A stretch of 64,000 bases of DNA from NCBI GenBank assembly GCA_012934845.2, contig WNNJ02003583.1, positions 1-64,000 on the forward strand, read 5' to 3'. The DNA is from Pomphorhynchus laevis (Eukaryota; Acanthocephala; Palaeacanthocephala; Echinorhynchida; Pomphorhynchidae). A program made the position numbers and the translations under genes. How positions within the stretch are numbered: the stretch's first letter is position 1; the number at the start of each line of letters is the position of its first letter. The notes beneath the pieces are model-generated. The model saw only the letters and a program-made list of their open reading frames with translations, did no database searches and was not told the DNA's origin. Of this stretch, positions 1 through 11,000 are shown one piece after another.

Positions 1-3
1 TCA

Positions 4-58
4 GTTTTCATTATGTTTCTAATATTATCGTTACATATAGATTTCAATTCTTTATTAT
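4..58 (-). mobile_element. Second fragment of the Naiad-type PLE
   Basis: This stretch repeats, with few differences, the sequence at about 304-360 in the same orientation. It is therefore a second piece of the same PLE region, either a local duplication or the edge of another copy lying beyond the window. It abuts the reading frame that ends at position 55. Confidence 0.5.
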
Positions 59-1125
59 AATTTTATAATTTTTATCTTAGATATATTCGAGCTTTCACTA
101 TTAATCAGCTTACTAAAGTAATCATTTAAGTTATTATATAACGAATTGTAAATTTTATTTTTGTCGTTGTTATTATTTAATCTATATTTATACCCTTTTG
201 ATAGCAGCTTTCTTAATTCATAATTTTCAATTAATTCTAGATTATGGGTACATATATGTTCATTTATTTTATCAAAACTTAGACTTTTACAATTGCATTC
301 TGTTTCCATTATGTTTCTAATATTATCGTTACATATTAATTTTAATTCTTTATTATAATTACAAATTTTTCGTCCTAATGGTGGTAGGAGTTTATACCTT
401 ATTTTAGGAATATATTTACTTAAATCTGACCCTATTATTTCTTTACTTTTAGAATTATTTAAAAGTCCGTCTATATTTATGTTATCTATACATTTATTAA
501 TGAAGTTTATGGTTAATGTATATTTTCTATTGGTATTATTAACATTTATTGTACGATTATAGTATTTTGTATTACAATAATTGTCTATTATACAACTTAG
601 CCTATCATAGTCGTTAATTAATTTTTGATTTACTGAACATATGATATCTTTAGAAAAACTTCTTATATTTACATAAAGATCTTTTAGCTTATTATCACTA
701 AAAAGTTGTTTTAATATTTCTAATTGTTCATTTATATACATATCCTTTTTAATATTTTTAACTATTTTTCCTATTCCTTTTATCACCATGACTTCTTGGT
801 TTGCGTTTAACCGGATTATTATAATAGAGTTATTTATTATGTATTATACTACTTCTGCCAATTCCTTGTACAACGTCATTCAATCCTAATGGGTACATGG
901 AATTAAGCGTTTTAATCCAAAAATCTTCTTTTTCTAATAGTTTTTGATTTAATATTGAAATGTTTTCTTCGATAATATGTTCTAAAATAAATAATTTACA
1001 GTTTTTAATATCATGTCCTATTAATCTCATATGTTTATGAAATATAGTTTGACTATTATGCTGTATATTATATATGTGTTGCCTAAACCTAGTTTTTAAC
1101 ATTTGATATGTTTTTCCTATATATT
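55..1125 (-). mobile_element. Naiad-type Penelope-like element, N-terminal part
   Basis: Read on the minus strand, a GIY-YIG endonuclease piece (YIGKTYQMLKTRF, then two His-rich stretches) is followed by a Lys/Asn-rich region (minus ORF 55-789). In the related copy at 38560-40163 that region leads into a PLE reverse transcriptase. GIY-YIG upstream of RT is the order known for the permuted Naiad/Chlamys PLEs; canonical Penelope has the endonuclease at the C-terminus. The GIY half of the endonuclease is missing here, where the element joins LINE sequence at about 1125-1147. It is broken and truncated. It is close in sequence to the 38.5-kb copy, so both are probably fairly young. Confidence 0.7.
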
Positions 1126-2398
1126 GGGAAATATATAGGAAATATGTATAGGGGGAAGGGGGAATGTCTAATCCGAGCGCTTTATTTGGGACCACTCGTA
1201 ACCAGGAACTGGCGTGAGGGCGTGACACAGCCAGCAATCGAGCTCTGTTGAAGTGGTGAACGTCCGTAAGCATTTGCTCGTGAACTTTATTATCGAGGAG
1301 CATTGATAGCTTGTGTTGACTGTCAGATTGCATTATTGGTGGTGATTCATGTAGTGAAGATAATCTCTCGATAAAGTCAGATAGTCCTGGGAAAGTATTG
1401 ACAGAAAGTCCCCATTCGGCACATACCCTTTGTACACTGGCAATGTACGCACAAGGTGCATGCTTCACAGTTTCGCGGATCCCGAAGCCACCCAACCTTA
1501 AAGGAAGCGTAATTTGGGTTCGTATCTGAGGGTTTAGCTGGACAGACGTCATCTCGCTAAAAGCGGAAATGGTCGAATCATCAAAACTTTTGTAAAACGT
1601 GTTGCCATAGTCAGAATCAATCGTTCTCATCAGGTGGTTTATTTTCGGGGCACTGGCGCAATGTCGCAGTGGTAAGTAAGCGACCTGTGTATCAGGAATG
1701 GTGGTTATCAAATCGATTTGACTTCTTAATTTTGGCAAATTTACTCTCATCAGCTGATCATTAACGAAATCTTGGCACCCTATAGGTGTGCCGAGCAAGC
1801 AAAAATTTTTACTTTCATTAAGTATTGGTTGAGATGCACATGCCTCTGAGAAAGTTTGCAAGGCTACGGCAGAGCCTATAATCTCGGTCTTTTGCCAGTT
1901 AAGGTCCAAACGGAGTAGAGCAAACTCTCTTTCTAGGTAAGCCAGCGCATCAGCTACTGCTGTGTGATGCCATCCGATTATGCCGTCATCCAAATACCAG
2001 CGGTTTAAATGTATTCCATGTAAGCAACCAACCGAAGTGATGCAATTATGAATTGCCAATGAAAATAGAGACGGTCCTAAGGGATCTCCTTGTTGTACGC
2101 CTTGGCATGATCGAAGGGGCTCCAAATTTCCGAATCGAAGCAATGATGGCTCGGAATAGCAGTATCTCAACCACGACATTAATTGCGGGACAGATCGTTG
2201 AATTACACTGAATATGGCATGTCGGCTGATAGAATTGAAAGCATTCCTGAGATCGACCTTAGCCCACACCCAGTCATCCTTATCGCGTCGTCGAGTGTGT
2301 TCATCTCTCACAATGTGTATTATGATATCAACCCCGTTTTTAGTTGCTACACCGAGCAGAGTTGGTTGCAACACTGACAAAATACTGTATAAAAACAC
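830..2398 (-). CDS. Chimeric ORF: truncated LINE reverse transcriptase joined to PLE GIY-YIG piece
   Basis: One 522-codon frame reads from LINE into PLE sequence. Residues about 1-415 are a 5'-truncated LINE RT: motif A VDLRNAFNSI, motif B GVQQGDPLGPSLF, catalytic box RWYLDDG (YLDD rather than the usual YADD), and a thumb with LPLRLGGFGI. The fragment at 27423-28200 is of the same group. From about residue 420 the protein becomes a GIY-YIG piece (YIGKTYQMLKTRF) ending IIHNK. The junction is probably accidental, where the two elements abut. The RT lacks its N-terminal fingers and any recognisable LINE endonuclease. The first Met has no special support, because homology begins only about 45 residues in. 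Expression is unknown. Confidence 0.6.
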   Translation of the reverse strand: MFLYSILSVLQPTLLGVATKNGVDIIIHIVRDEHTRRRDKDDWVWAKVDLRNAFNSISRHAIFSVIQRSVPQLMSWLRYCYSEPSLLRFGNLEPLRSCQGVQQGDPLGPSLFSLAIHNCITSVGCLHGIHLNRWYLDDGIIGWHHTAVADALAYLEREFALLRLDLNWQKTEIIGSAVALQTFSEACASQPILNESKNFCLLGTPIGCQDFVNDQLMRVNLPKLRSQIDLITTIPDTQVAYLPLRHCASAPKINHLMRTIDSDYGNTFYKSFDDSTISAFSEMTSVQLNPQIRTQITLPLRLGGFGIRETVKHAPCAYIASVQRVCAEWGLSVNTFPGLSDFIERLSSLHESPPIMQSDSQHKLSMLLDNKVHEQMLTDVHHFNRARLLAVSRPHASSWLRVVPNKALGLDIPPSPYTYFLYISQYIGKTYQMLKTRFRQHIYNIQHNSQTIFHKHMRLIGHDIKNCKLFILEHIIEENISILNQKLLEKEDFWIKTLNSMYPLGLNDVVQGIGRSSIIHNK

Positions 2399-2400
2399 TG

Positions 2401-2435
2401 TATAAAATACGTATACTCAGTTAGCTGATCCGATG
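2401..2435 (+). repeat. Dispersed repeat, short copy
   Basis: The core TATAAAATACGTATACTCAG is followed by TTAGCTGATCCGATG. The same core recurs at about 4380, 7553, 7660, 20460 and 32955. This copy lies at the truncated 5' edge of the LINE to its left and lacks the AT-rich left arm seen in other copies. Confidence 0.6.
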
Positions 2436-4140
2436 ATATGCTCATTGTCCCATAATTTGTTTGAAAAACAGCTGGGCAATCAAAATTTTATTTCCAGCAA
2501 ACGTTTTTAATTGTTTTATTTGTATTATATGTTTTATTTAAATTGCAAAATTTTTTTGTGAGTTACTAATTGTTTTTGATTTGTTATCTTTTATATATTT
2601 TTATATTTTTGAATGTAATGCATACTTGTTTCTGCTAAGTTTTTAGCAGAAAATTTATTATTTTGTTTAATGTATTAAACGGTGTAGCTGTTATTTCCTG
2701 AAATGGAATAAATTGCACAAAGTTTAACAGCTACTGAAACAATTCCTGATGATGAACACAGCTGTTCAACTTAGTGCACAGTTCAACTCAAATGTCTACA
2801 ACTTTAAATCATTATTTACAAATAGCTATATAAATTATAATGTATGTTAGAATGAAGACCATGTAGCAAGCATTTATCTTGTATTATTGCATTTCAATTA
2901 CATTCGTAACATCATTTTTTATTGTGTACTTACGAGGTGTGAATATTTATTGAGTCCTAGTTCAAACGTCTCGAGACCTTGCTTGTACTTGATATTGTGT
3001 TTAATAATACGCAACAGATTATCGTTGAACACTTGCTTTCTCAAATCGTTATCATGCACAGAGTTGCCTCAAGTTAATGATATACAACAGTCAACTTACA
3101 AAATAAAACAAGTAACTAAAAGCTAAAGCGGTGTAGCAACAAAATATTTAATTTGAAGATGATTTTTCAACATTACGTGGTGAAGCCATAAAATATTTAA
3201 TTTGAAGATATTTTTTCAACAAATATGTCAATCCTAATAAAATTAAAATCCGAAATTAAATTGTAAGTCATTTAAAAAGGAGTATTTTTGTATATAATAG
3301 GCAACTAAAATGACTTCCACTGGTAAAAGTCTTGTGAAAACCTTATTTTATTTGAAAAGAAAAACATAATAATCTTGTTTATGTTAATATTATTTAAATA
3401 TTGGGTTTAATATAAATATACACATTAAAGTCTAATGATACGTTTGATATGCTTTCATATTGTACAGGGCGTGTACATATCGATAGCAAAAATGAAATAA
3501 TATTTCAAATAGTTGATAGTGATCCATTATTGATAAATAATTATTGGAGCTGGATCAAAAATAATTTCCTCTTTTCTTTGATCCAGCTATAATAATTAAA
3601 AGAATAAATTAATAAATTATATTTCACAAATTTCCTGCCATTGCAATAGTTTTTTTGAAAAGACTGTTGCAATAGTCGAAAATTTGTGAATAAAAGTTTC
3701 TAATTCGACTATTCCTCTCGATGCTTAAACGGCTTGAACAATATACACATTAAAATAAATTTAACAAATTAATTTAAAAACTAATACGATTGTCGATAAG
3801 TAGTTAGGAACGATAGAAATCATATACAATTACAACAGTATAATAAGTTCCCGGCTTTAGATGCATGATATTAATGTTTTAGAATTAATAACACGAAATC
3901 CATTTTCATTGTTTGAACAAAAATATGAAAGAATAATCAACATATATTTATGATATATGTTTAATATATAAACTTTAAATAAACTTTTAATAAACTGAAT
4001 AGGATGTTAGCATAGTGGGTAGAGATTATTTGAAAGTAACATAAAAAGGTAGAGTGACTACATTCTAATTAATTGATTTATTATAATAAATTGATCTGAC
4101 ATATTCATATTATTTATCACTATCTTAGACTACACAATTC
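2436..4140. other. AT-rich stretch without a recognisable gene
   Basis: No ORF here resembles a known protein. Two small structures stand out. One is a near-perfect direct repeat of about 32 bp (about 3140-3171 and 3188-3221). The other is an inverted repeat, 3539-3559 against 3577-3597, with arms built on AGCTGGATCAAA and TTTGATCCAGCT and a 17-nt loop. Neither matches an element family I can name. Confidence 0.5.
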
Positions 4141-4144
4141 AAAC

Positions 4145-4414
4145 CTAATGACATAGCAGTTCCACATGATTTACTCTATTCCTTATTCGACGAATACATT
4201 ATATGTAATTTATTAGTTAATTAGTAAAACTATATCTTTCGTTTTATTTTAATTATTAATTTTATCGTTATATAAATATTAATTGTATCACATCTTATAT
4301 AATAATTTATTATTTATAATTATCTATCTTTATTTTTAATTTATACATAGTATAATTATTTATTTTTATTTATAAATGGTATAAAATACGTAGATTTAGT
4401 TATTTGATCTGATT
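4145..4414 (+). repeat. Dispersed repeat, long copy
   Basis: About 270 bp, starting near CATAGCAGTTCC and ending in the core ATAAAATACGTAG...GATCTGATTTG. The copy at about 20245-20497 has the same order of blocks: CATAGCAGTTCC, an ATTAGT(C/T)AATT block, an AT-rich middle and the core. It has no coding capacity. It could be a non-autonomous element or part of a larger one; no terminal inverted repeats were recognised. Confidence 0.5.
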
Positions 4415-4562
4415 TGTTCTACTGATTATTATTGACCAGTGAACTTTGTTTTCCCGGCAATATAAACTCTGTCAGAAATACTTGAACTGTGTATTAGTAT
4501 AAATTGATTGTTCACACATTTTTTAATTATATTAAAATTATTGGAGACCCGAGGCATAGCTG

Positions 4563-6494
4563 GTGCTACCGGGCGCATCCCCAGGTTATAAGAAGAAATA
4601 TCATGCTTTTCTACAGGTGAAAACTTTGGAAAATTGGAATGTATATAAGGATGCCCAAAAACGCGCAAAGTGTGCAGTTGCTGCCACTAACTGCAGAAAG
4701 CAGAAGGCCCTGTATGATGAATTGGGCAGTAGGCAAGGGCAAAATACAATATACCGCCTTGATAAAAATTGACAAAAACAGGGCGAGGACAATGGGTGTT
4801 TTCATGGTATCAATGACGGCACTGGTAAACTCACAAATGAAAAGTAAAATGTGTGTGAAATATGGAAGAACCACTATGAGATGATCAGCACAACTGAATT
4901 TCCTCATCCACCGATTCCCTATATCAATCCTGTTCTTGGTCCTATAAAATCTCATTATTGATTCCCCGATTCCCTATATCGGGCAATCACCGATTCCTAA
5001 TATTCAATTCTAATCAATCCAATATGCAATCCAATATTCAATATTCAATCCAATATTCAATACTGTCGGTGAATTCCCAACATCCACCGATTCCCTATAT
5101 CAATCCTGTTCTCGGTCCCTAGAAATCTTCCTTATTGATTTCTATGGAAGAAATTAATAAGGAAGATGTTACAGCAGCCCTAAATAATTCACGATCGGGA
5201 AAGGCTACATACACAGACGATATACCATCTGATTTGTGGAAGTCCTCATACTAACAACCGATAGAATGGCTCACAGCCTTCTTAAACAGGGTATTGTGGG
5301 AAAGACAAATACCTCGTGACTGGACTGAGAGTGTGACTGTGCCGATTTGGAAACATAGGGGAAGTCCAGCAGACTGCTCAAACTGCCGCCTGATCAGGCT
5401 ATTATTGCACACGATGAAGATTCTGGAAAGAGTAATCGAGCGAAGACTTCGGCTTATTGCGGAGATTATTGTGAACCAAACTGGCGAAAAACTCAAGCTA
5501 CTGAATATTGCATTTCTTGACCTCGAAAAGGCATTCGATAGAGTGCCCAGGAACGTTATCTGATTCGCACTAAGACGACATAATGTGCCAGAGGAGATGG
5601 TTGAGTGGGTAAAGATCCTATACACGCACTCGGTGAGTAATGTTAAATCCGAATTAATGCAATCACTAGCGACCTACAATGGTCTGTTCCGTGGACTATC
5701 CTGAACGCTGATGATGTAATGGTTGCATGCGAGGATAAAAAGAAATTGGAGCTACATGTCGGGCGTGCAAAGATCAGCTGGAAAAATACGGCCTACACCT
5801 AAACCTTAAGAAGACAGTTATGCTGAGCACAGGAGATTCCGCAGCTGATAACTTCCAGATAGATGGTATTAGCATTAAAACGAAAGAGGACTGTCCATAT
5901 CTGGGCAGCACCGTAGCATCAGACGGATCGATTGCGGTTAAGATCACTAGGAGGATCAACTGTGCGTGAACAAAAAAGCGTGCGATGACTGGCGTAATAT
6001 GCGATAAGAATATGCCAGATAATCTTAAATCAAAGATATACCGCACCGTCATTCGCCAAGTCGCACTGTATGGAGCAGAGTGCTGGCCTGCTACAAACGA
6101 AACCGCACACAAATTAGCAGCGATGGAAATGTGAATGCTGAGGTGGATGGGCGGAATCACACTGCTTGATCATGTAAGAAACGAAATTATCCGAAAAAGG
6201 TTTGGAGTTCAGCCGATTAAGGAAAAATTGCGGGATGCCCGATTACAATGGTTTGGTCATGTAATCCGCGCAAACACAACCACAGTCATAAAGAGTGGGA
6301 TGGACTCGGTTGTATCAGTAAAACGACCCATTGGGCTTCCTAAGCAGAGATGGCTGGACACAATAAAGAATATGATAGTAGCTGGGGTAACGGAAGAATG
6401 CGCGAAAGATAGAGAAAAGTGGAAGCATTTAGTCAAAAAAGCCGGACTCCGTAACGAAGCGGAACAAACGCTAAAGAAAAAGAAGTGTCAGTAG
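4563..6494 (+). pseudogene. Decayed RTE-type LINE (linker, RT and C-terminal domain)
   Basis: Conceptual frames give the linker before RT (KTLENWNVYKDAQKRAKCAV), then SGKATYTDDIPSDLWKS, then RT motif A (FLDLEKAFDRVPRNV) and the RTE C-terminus (LRWMGGITLLDHVRNEIIRK, LQWFGHVIRANT, GLPKQRWLDTIKN). These are typical of the RTE clade. Stops and frameshifts split it into several ORFs (5294-5563 and 6135-6494 are the longest). Motifs B and C are lost or badly decayed around 5640-5760, where sequence appears deleted. The endonuclease region is absent. It is a 5'-truncated, old copy ending after a Lys-rich C-terminus at 6494. Confidence 0.75.
4908..5125 (+). repeat. Local duplication and (CCAATATTCAATA)-type repeats inside the RTE copy
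   Basis: A segment of about 36 bp beginning CCACCGATTCCCTATATCAA occurs at about 4908-4943 and again at about 5088-5123. Between the copies lie short repeats built on CAATCCAATATTCAATA. The duplication interrupts the RTE reading frame between its linker and RT domain. Confidence 0.6.
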
Positions 6495-6894
6495 ACCTCA
6501 TAAGGGGCAATGCAAAGGCTATTTTGAAGGTTTAGATGAAGTGGGCCAACCGTTATTAGAGAATGACCTGGACAATGTAACGACCAACAACCCCGGTTTA
6601 GTATTGCAACAATCTCAAGTCTTAACTTATACACTTCACAATTTCTCAGTAAAGAGACGATCGAACATTCAGAGGTCGAATTTCAAGATAATGAAACCAG
6701 AAACCGGATGATTGCGCCTTCTGAGGAAGTGTACGAACTATCTCAGGCCATTGATGTGGATCGTAAGAAAAGGAGGAATCGGGTCCGACTCGTTTGCTGC
6801 AAGAGTTTGAGCTACCGCACTGTCTCATAAAAAAACGACACTTATGGAGACATAACGCTCAACAATTCGATAAGCGCATTGGGCGCAGACGATT
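6495..6894. other. Spacer between RTE copy and HSP90 fragment
   Basis: No similarity recognised. The short ORFs here carry no known motif. Confidence 0.4.
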
Positions 6895-6943
6895 AGAAAG
6901 GCGACTTCCATGTCGCATTAGGCGACATGGAAGTCGCCTTTCT
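6895..6943. repeat. Perfect 22-bp inverted repeat
   Basis: Arms 6895-6916 and 6922-6943 (core GGCGACTTCCATGTCGC against GCGACATGGAAGTCGCC) are perfectly complementary around a 5-nt ATTAG loop. It lies about 10 bp before the HSP90 homology starts. Such a foldback often marks a repair or template-switch junction. It does not look like a promoter or terminator. Confidence 0.85.
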
Positions 6944-6953
6944 TCATGGCGAC

Positions 6954-7277
6954 TGGGAGTCGAGTGCGGGCAGAAACTTCACGGTGCGCCAGGACACTAC
7001 GGGTGAACATCTGGGCCGCGGGAAAAAGATAACACTCTGGCTAAAGGAGGACCAGTTGGATGAGTACCTTGAAGAGTGCGAGATCAAGGATATTGTGAAG
7101 AAGCACTCCCAGTCCATCCAGTATCCTATTATGTTTGTCATGCAGAAGGAGCGCGAAAGGGAAATGTCTGATGATGAGGCTGAGCCCGATAAGGCCGAGA
7201 AGAAAGAGGAGGATAATATGAACGTGGATGAACAAGCCGACAAAGATGACGAAGAGAAGCCCGAGAATTATGTATGA
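6954..7277 (+). pseudogene. HSP90 fragment (end of N-terminal ATPase domain plus acidic linker)
   Basis: The translation starts at WESSAG and continues [45 protein letters not shown], then an acidic linker ([16 protein letters not shown]). This matches cytosolic HSP90 from WESSAGGSFTVR (about residue 160 of the human protein) into the charged linker. Everything before and after is missing: no ATP-binding N-terminal half, no middle or C-terminal domain, no MEEVD. A TGA at 7275-7277 closes the frame. The 108 residues have no internal stop, but changes such as KKITLW and LEECEIKD suggest drift. A retro-copied or rearranged fragment is most likely. A host exon is possible, but I see no convincing splice sites. 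Confidence 0.75.
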
Positions 7278-7499
7278 ATTTTTAATATTTAATTAATTAC
7301 TGTGTTACATTACAATTATTGTAACCTAGTTTAAAATAGAATGAAATTATTATTTTAATTAAAAGTCAAAAATTTAAATTTAAAAAGTCAAATTTTCCAT
7401 AGCTAACCATTTTCAATATCAACAAAAATAGTTGACATCAACTCAAATTAGGACAAAATTATGAAAAATGTACAATTAAAAATATTAATAGATACAAAT

Positions 7500-7590
7500 C
7501 TTATAAATATTTATTATTTATAAAAATTTATCTTTATTTTAAATTTATATGGTATAAAATCCGTAGGCTCAGTTATCCGATCTGATTTGT
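7500..7590 (+). repeat. Dispersed repeat copy
   Basis: AT-rich left arm followed by GGTATAAAATCCGTAGG and TTATCCGATCTGATTTG. The next copy follows after only about 15 bp, so the two form a direct pair. Confidence 0.6.
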
Positions 7591-7603
7591 TCTACTGACA
7601 AGT

Positions 7604-7697
7604 TATTTATTATTTAATTATTTGAATTTTATTTAACATTATTTTAAATTTATAAATAGTATAAAATAAGTAGACTCAATTAGCTGATCTGATTTAG
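7604..7697 (+). repeat. Dispersed repeat copy
   Basis: Left arm ATTTGAATTTTATTTAACAT, then AGTATAAAATAAGTAGACTC and AATTAGCTGATCTGATTT. The left arm is also present in the copy near 32900-32992. Confidence 0.6.
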
Positions 7698-8107
7698 CTA
7701 TTGGATATTCAATAGACGCATCAAACAATGCAAAATGATAACAAATTTATACATACCATGCAAAGAACGGTAATTATGCCAGATGGTATCCAAAATGTAA
7801 GCTTCTAATTCAACAACTTTTATGCCAGCATCGACAAACCTTTGGACAATACTATTAATATGGTTATTTAAGGATTCCAATCCATTGATAACCACAACAA
7901 ACGTAAAGAACAAGATAAGTTTCATCTAAATTTTCAGTACAAGAGAAATTGCGAATAAATAAGAGTTCTTTAAAAAACGAAAAATATTGAAAAGTGGTCA
8001 AATTAGTATACAGCTCAGCAATCGGTAAAAATATATAAATGTAATTAGTTTCATCACGTGATTTCGTACAAGAGCTTAAGATGGCTTAAGATTTCGTACA
8101 ATAGCTT
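7698..8107. other. Non-coding stretch
   Basis: A 75-codon minus ORF (7698-7925) has a hydrophobic start but no recognisable family. At about 8058-8110 a unit of about 29 bp built on ATTTCGTACAA(G/T)AGCTTAAGATG is repeated twice in tandem. Confidence 0.4.
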
Positions 8108-8301
8108 AAGATGACATGTGTGATGTTCAAAAGGCTTCTAATATGTGATTAGGAGTGCTTAAGAATCAACGAGCTAGGAAGCAGAAATTTACTAGTCATC
8201 CTAAACAACTGTAGGTCGTAGACGCTAGCGTTGATATATATGATTGTTGTTAGACGCAAACCGTGTAGATGTAAAAATAGAATTCGCAGAATTAAAACGG
8301 A
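8108..8301 (-). mobile_element. Fragment of an LTR, same family as 8987-9601
   Basis: About 194 bp, nearly identical to 9057-9249. Because the second copy lies inside a recognisable LTR, this is a partial LTR of the same family. It is a broken fossil. The high similarity suggests that the two are not very old relative to each other. Confidence 0.5.
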
Positions 8302-8986
8302 ATCGTCAGGGTCCGTTTTAATCGGCAGAGCCACGAAGTCGTCAGAGTATAAACAGATACAGTAAATTTCATTATAAATACATAAGAACGTAACGATAAA
8401 GCAAAAAACTAGTTTGAAATCACTGTATAATGTTATAATTTTTAATAGATTTCATGTCACCCTTTACTTATCAATCATTCTTACATATGACGAGGAATTT
8501 TATATGCTGTAAAAAAACTTTAATATGTTAACATCATTAAAAGCGAAAAAATTCAAAGTACGATTGCCTCTAAATATTTCCTCACACCATTCATCTCAGA
8601 TATCCTACCTTTATAAAATATTTCTAAATTTGGGAAATGAATCCTAGTAATGACTAACGTCAAATATTTTTGCTACATATTTAATAGTTACAACGTAGTA
8701 GATGCGGTGACGTTATTTTAGAATTACATCGTATTGAATGTGGTCATGTTATTGTAGCTTGCCCTAACTTCTCTAAAGAAAGTTAGAGTGTAATATCAAA
8801 GCGACTAATATATTTTAGCGAATTTACACCTCTTATTGGGAGGCATTTTATATAAACTGTTGCGAGTAGTCAATTAAAGAATGCTTCGAGAATACTTCAA
8901 ATCGTCCAAGGATGCATCATTGCATTCTTGAACGATATCCGGGTTGTAATTCAAATTAATGTTTGTTTTATTACAATTTTTAGTTT
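8302..8986. other. Non-coding stretch between LTR remnants
   Basis: No ORF of note and no recognised element. Confidence 0.35.
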
Positions 8987-10000
8987 TGTTGTCTGGTTTC
9001 TATCTATCTAATGCACAATGATGAACAAATATTTAGATGACGCCTTGCTCCAAAATAAGATGGCATGTGATGTTCAAAAGGCTTCTAATATGTGATTGGG
9101 AGTGCTTAAGAATCAGCGAGGTAGGAAGCAGAAATTTACTAGTCATCCTAAACAACTGTAGGTCGTAGACGCTAGCGTTGATATATATGATCGTTGTTAG
9201 ACGCAATCCGTGTAGATGTAAAAATAGAATTCGCAGAATTAAAACGGAAGATAACTTAGCAGCATATGAGGTAATCACGAGTTTTAAAACGATGATTAAT
9301 GACTGGTATTAATTAAACTCACCAACTATTTAGTTTTGTGTATATTAAATGTTTTTATTATTACGAGAAAACATAGGTTTATTAAAACATCTAAAATACA
9401 TTAAATTCAAATGAGATTCGCTGGGGATTGTATAAATTAACGAGAGAAAAGGATGTATCTTTTCTGTAGCATTGAAACTAATAAAAAATAACTATTTCTG
9501 TAATGAAAGTAACTTAAGGAGTTTTATCTAATTCAAAATCTAGAATCAGTTGCAAAAGCGTTAACAGCTAATACAATTTAAACATACAATATTTCACAAC
9601 ATTCTCCACCTCAGTTGTAATCTTCAAGGTATTTGGGACTGTATCGTTTCCTTGATGAGCGGCGTAGTTCCATAGTCGGTAGCGCATTAGTGGAGTCATT
9701 CGATTCAACACTGTTTCGACACTCAACGGTCTCCGTTTCGCATATTTCAGGGCTTTCTTGAGACTGTTGATTTTAAAGTACTGAGTTAGTTCCTTCGCCT
9801 TCGCTCACGGCAATATCTCTTGCGTTGACAACACCTTCACGTCTGTGTAATAATGTCTATATACAACTACTGCACCTAAAACAGTGTCATGCAGCCGGTC
9901 CTGGCAGTTTACCATCCTTATTGCTTAAAAATGTAGCATCACAAATATGTAGGCCTTTACACCGCATATTTATGTACTAATTACTCAATTCGATTATTCC
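8987..10000 (-). mobile_element. LTR retrotransposon remnant (Ty3/gypsy-like 3' end: Pol tail, polypurine tract, LTR)
   Basis: Read on the minus strand, a degraded Pol C-terminus ends in RRSSRKRYSPKYLEDY, a tail style common in Ty3/gypsy Pol proteins. It is followed by a purine tract (GGTGGAGAA) and an LTR at 9601-8987 that begins TGTTGT and ends ACAACA. The LTR is about 615 bp and holds an AATAAA-type signal in its middle. The rest of the element is absent. It is a broken fossil. Confidence 0.55.
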
Positions 10001-10039
10001 AGACGTTTGGTTAAAATCTATCATTTGTTTAGTGTTTAA

Positions 10040-10360
10040 AAATGCGACAGGTCTTATGCAGATAACTACAGACCAATGAGCTTGACTTACATTTTTTGTA
10101 AAGCGTTGGAATGATTAATACCTATCCATTTGAATCGTCATATTATAAATAATCATATATTACATTTAGTCCAGCATATATTTCGCGCACGTCGATCAAC
10201 ATGCTTCAATATTTTGATTGCTAGGCATGATTGGACAGTCATTAAATATGAGTATTGACATTGATGTCATATTTGTCGATTTTTCTCGAGCATTTGATAG
10301 AGTCGATCACCGTGTTACTGTAGAAAAACTTAGACAATACCGTTTTTATAGTTAATGTTA
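10040..10360 (+). pseudogene. CR1-like LINE reverse transcriptase fragment
   Basis: Conceptual pieces read DNYRPMSLTYIFCKALE, then FRARRSTCFNILIARHD, then VIFVDFSRAFDRVDHRV (RT motif A). These cover the RT fingers to palm of CR1-type LINEs. Stops and frameshifts interrupt it. Neither end is an element end: it stops just before the PLE sequence at about 10395. Confidence 0.65.
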
Positions 10361-10394
10361 ACTTTATCTAATTAATGTTAACTTTGTCTTCATA

Positions 10395-11000
10395 TGCAAA
10401 AAGCTTTATTATGATAAACTAGTGAAAGAGGTTAATTCTGATGATTTAAATGTAAATCCAACATATGAACGTAGTGAGTTGAGTTTAGAAACAATTATTA
10501 CAAGTCACTGTTCTATAATGGATAAAAAGGGTATAAAGGTTGAATATATTGGTATAGTTATATATATTGGAACTATACCTATATTATATTAGAATCCAAA
10601 ATTACATAAAAATCCAATAAAACCTAGGTTCATGTAGCGCGTTTAAATGTACATTAAAACCACTTTCTGTCTATATGAATAAAATACTTAAAGTAATTAA
10701 AGCACACTTTAAAAAATATTGCAAGGTAATCGAAATTAATACTGGTATAAAGCACTATTTCAGTATTAATTCTACAAAAGAATTTTTAGAACAGACAAAA
10801 GGAATAAATTTTCAAAATATAAATACATACGATTTTAGTACTCTTTATACAAATCTAGGTTTAGTAAATATTAAAGAAGCGTTAGTAAAATTAATTAATT
10901 TTATATTCGGAAAAAGATATACATATATATGTTATAATAATGATAACGCCTATCTAACAAAAATTAAACCATCAAATAAATATAAATATATGGATAAATT
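10395..11000 (+). mobile_element. Naiad-type PLE, RT N-terminal half (left of an insertion)
   Basis: Closely similar to 39810-40150. It contains the PLE RT signature K-LHK-NPIK-RF in conceptual form and the ORF 10675-11046. It ends at the sequence AAATATATGGATAAA (10984-10998), which recurs at 14780-14794 where the same RT continues. The intervening DNA is therefore an insertion with a target-site duplication of about 15-17 bp. The element is broken. Confidence 0.65.

Noticed and set aside
2183-2405. Small plus-strand ORFs as genes
   Set aside because: They are shadows of the minus-strand LINE RT frame.
6954-7277. Functional HSP90 gene
   Set aside because: Only about 108 residues of a ~720-residue protein, lacking the ATP-binding start and the middle and C-terminal domains.
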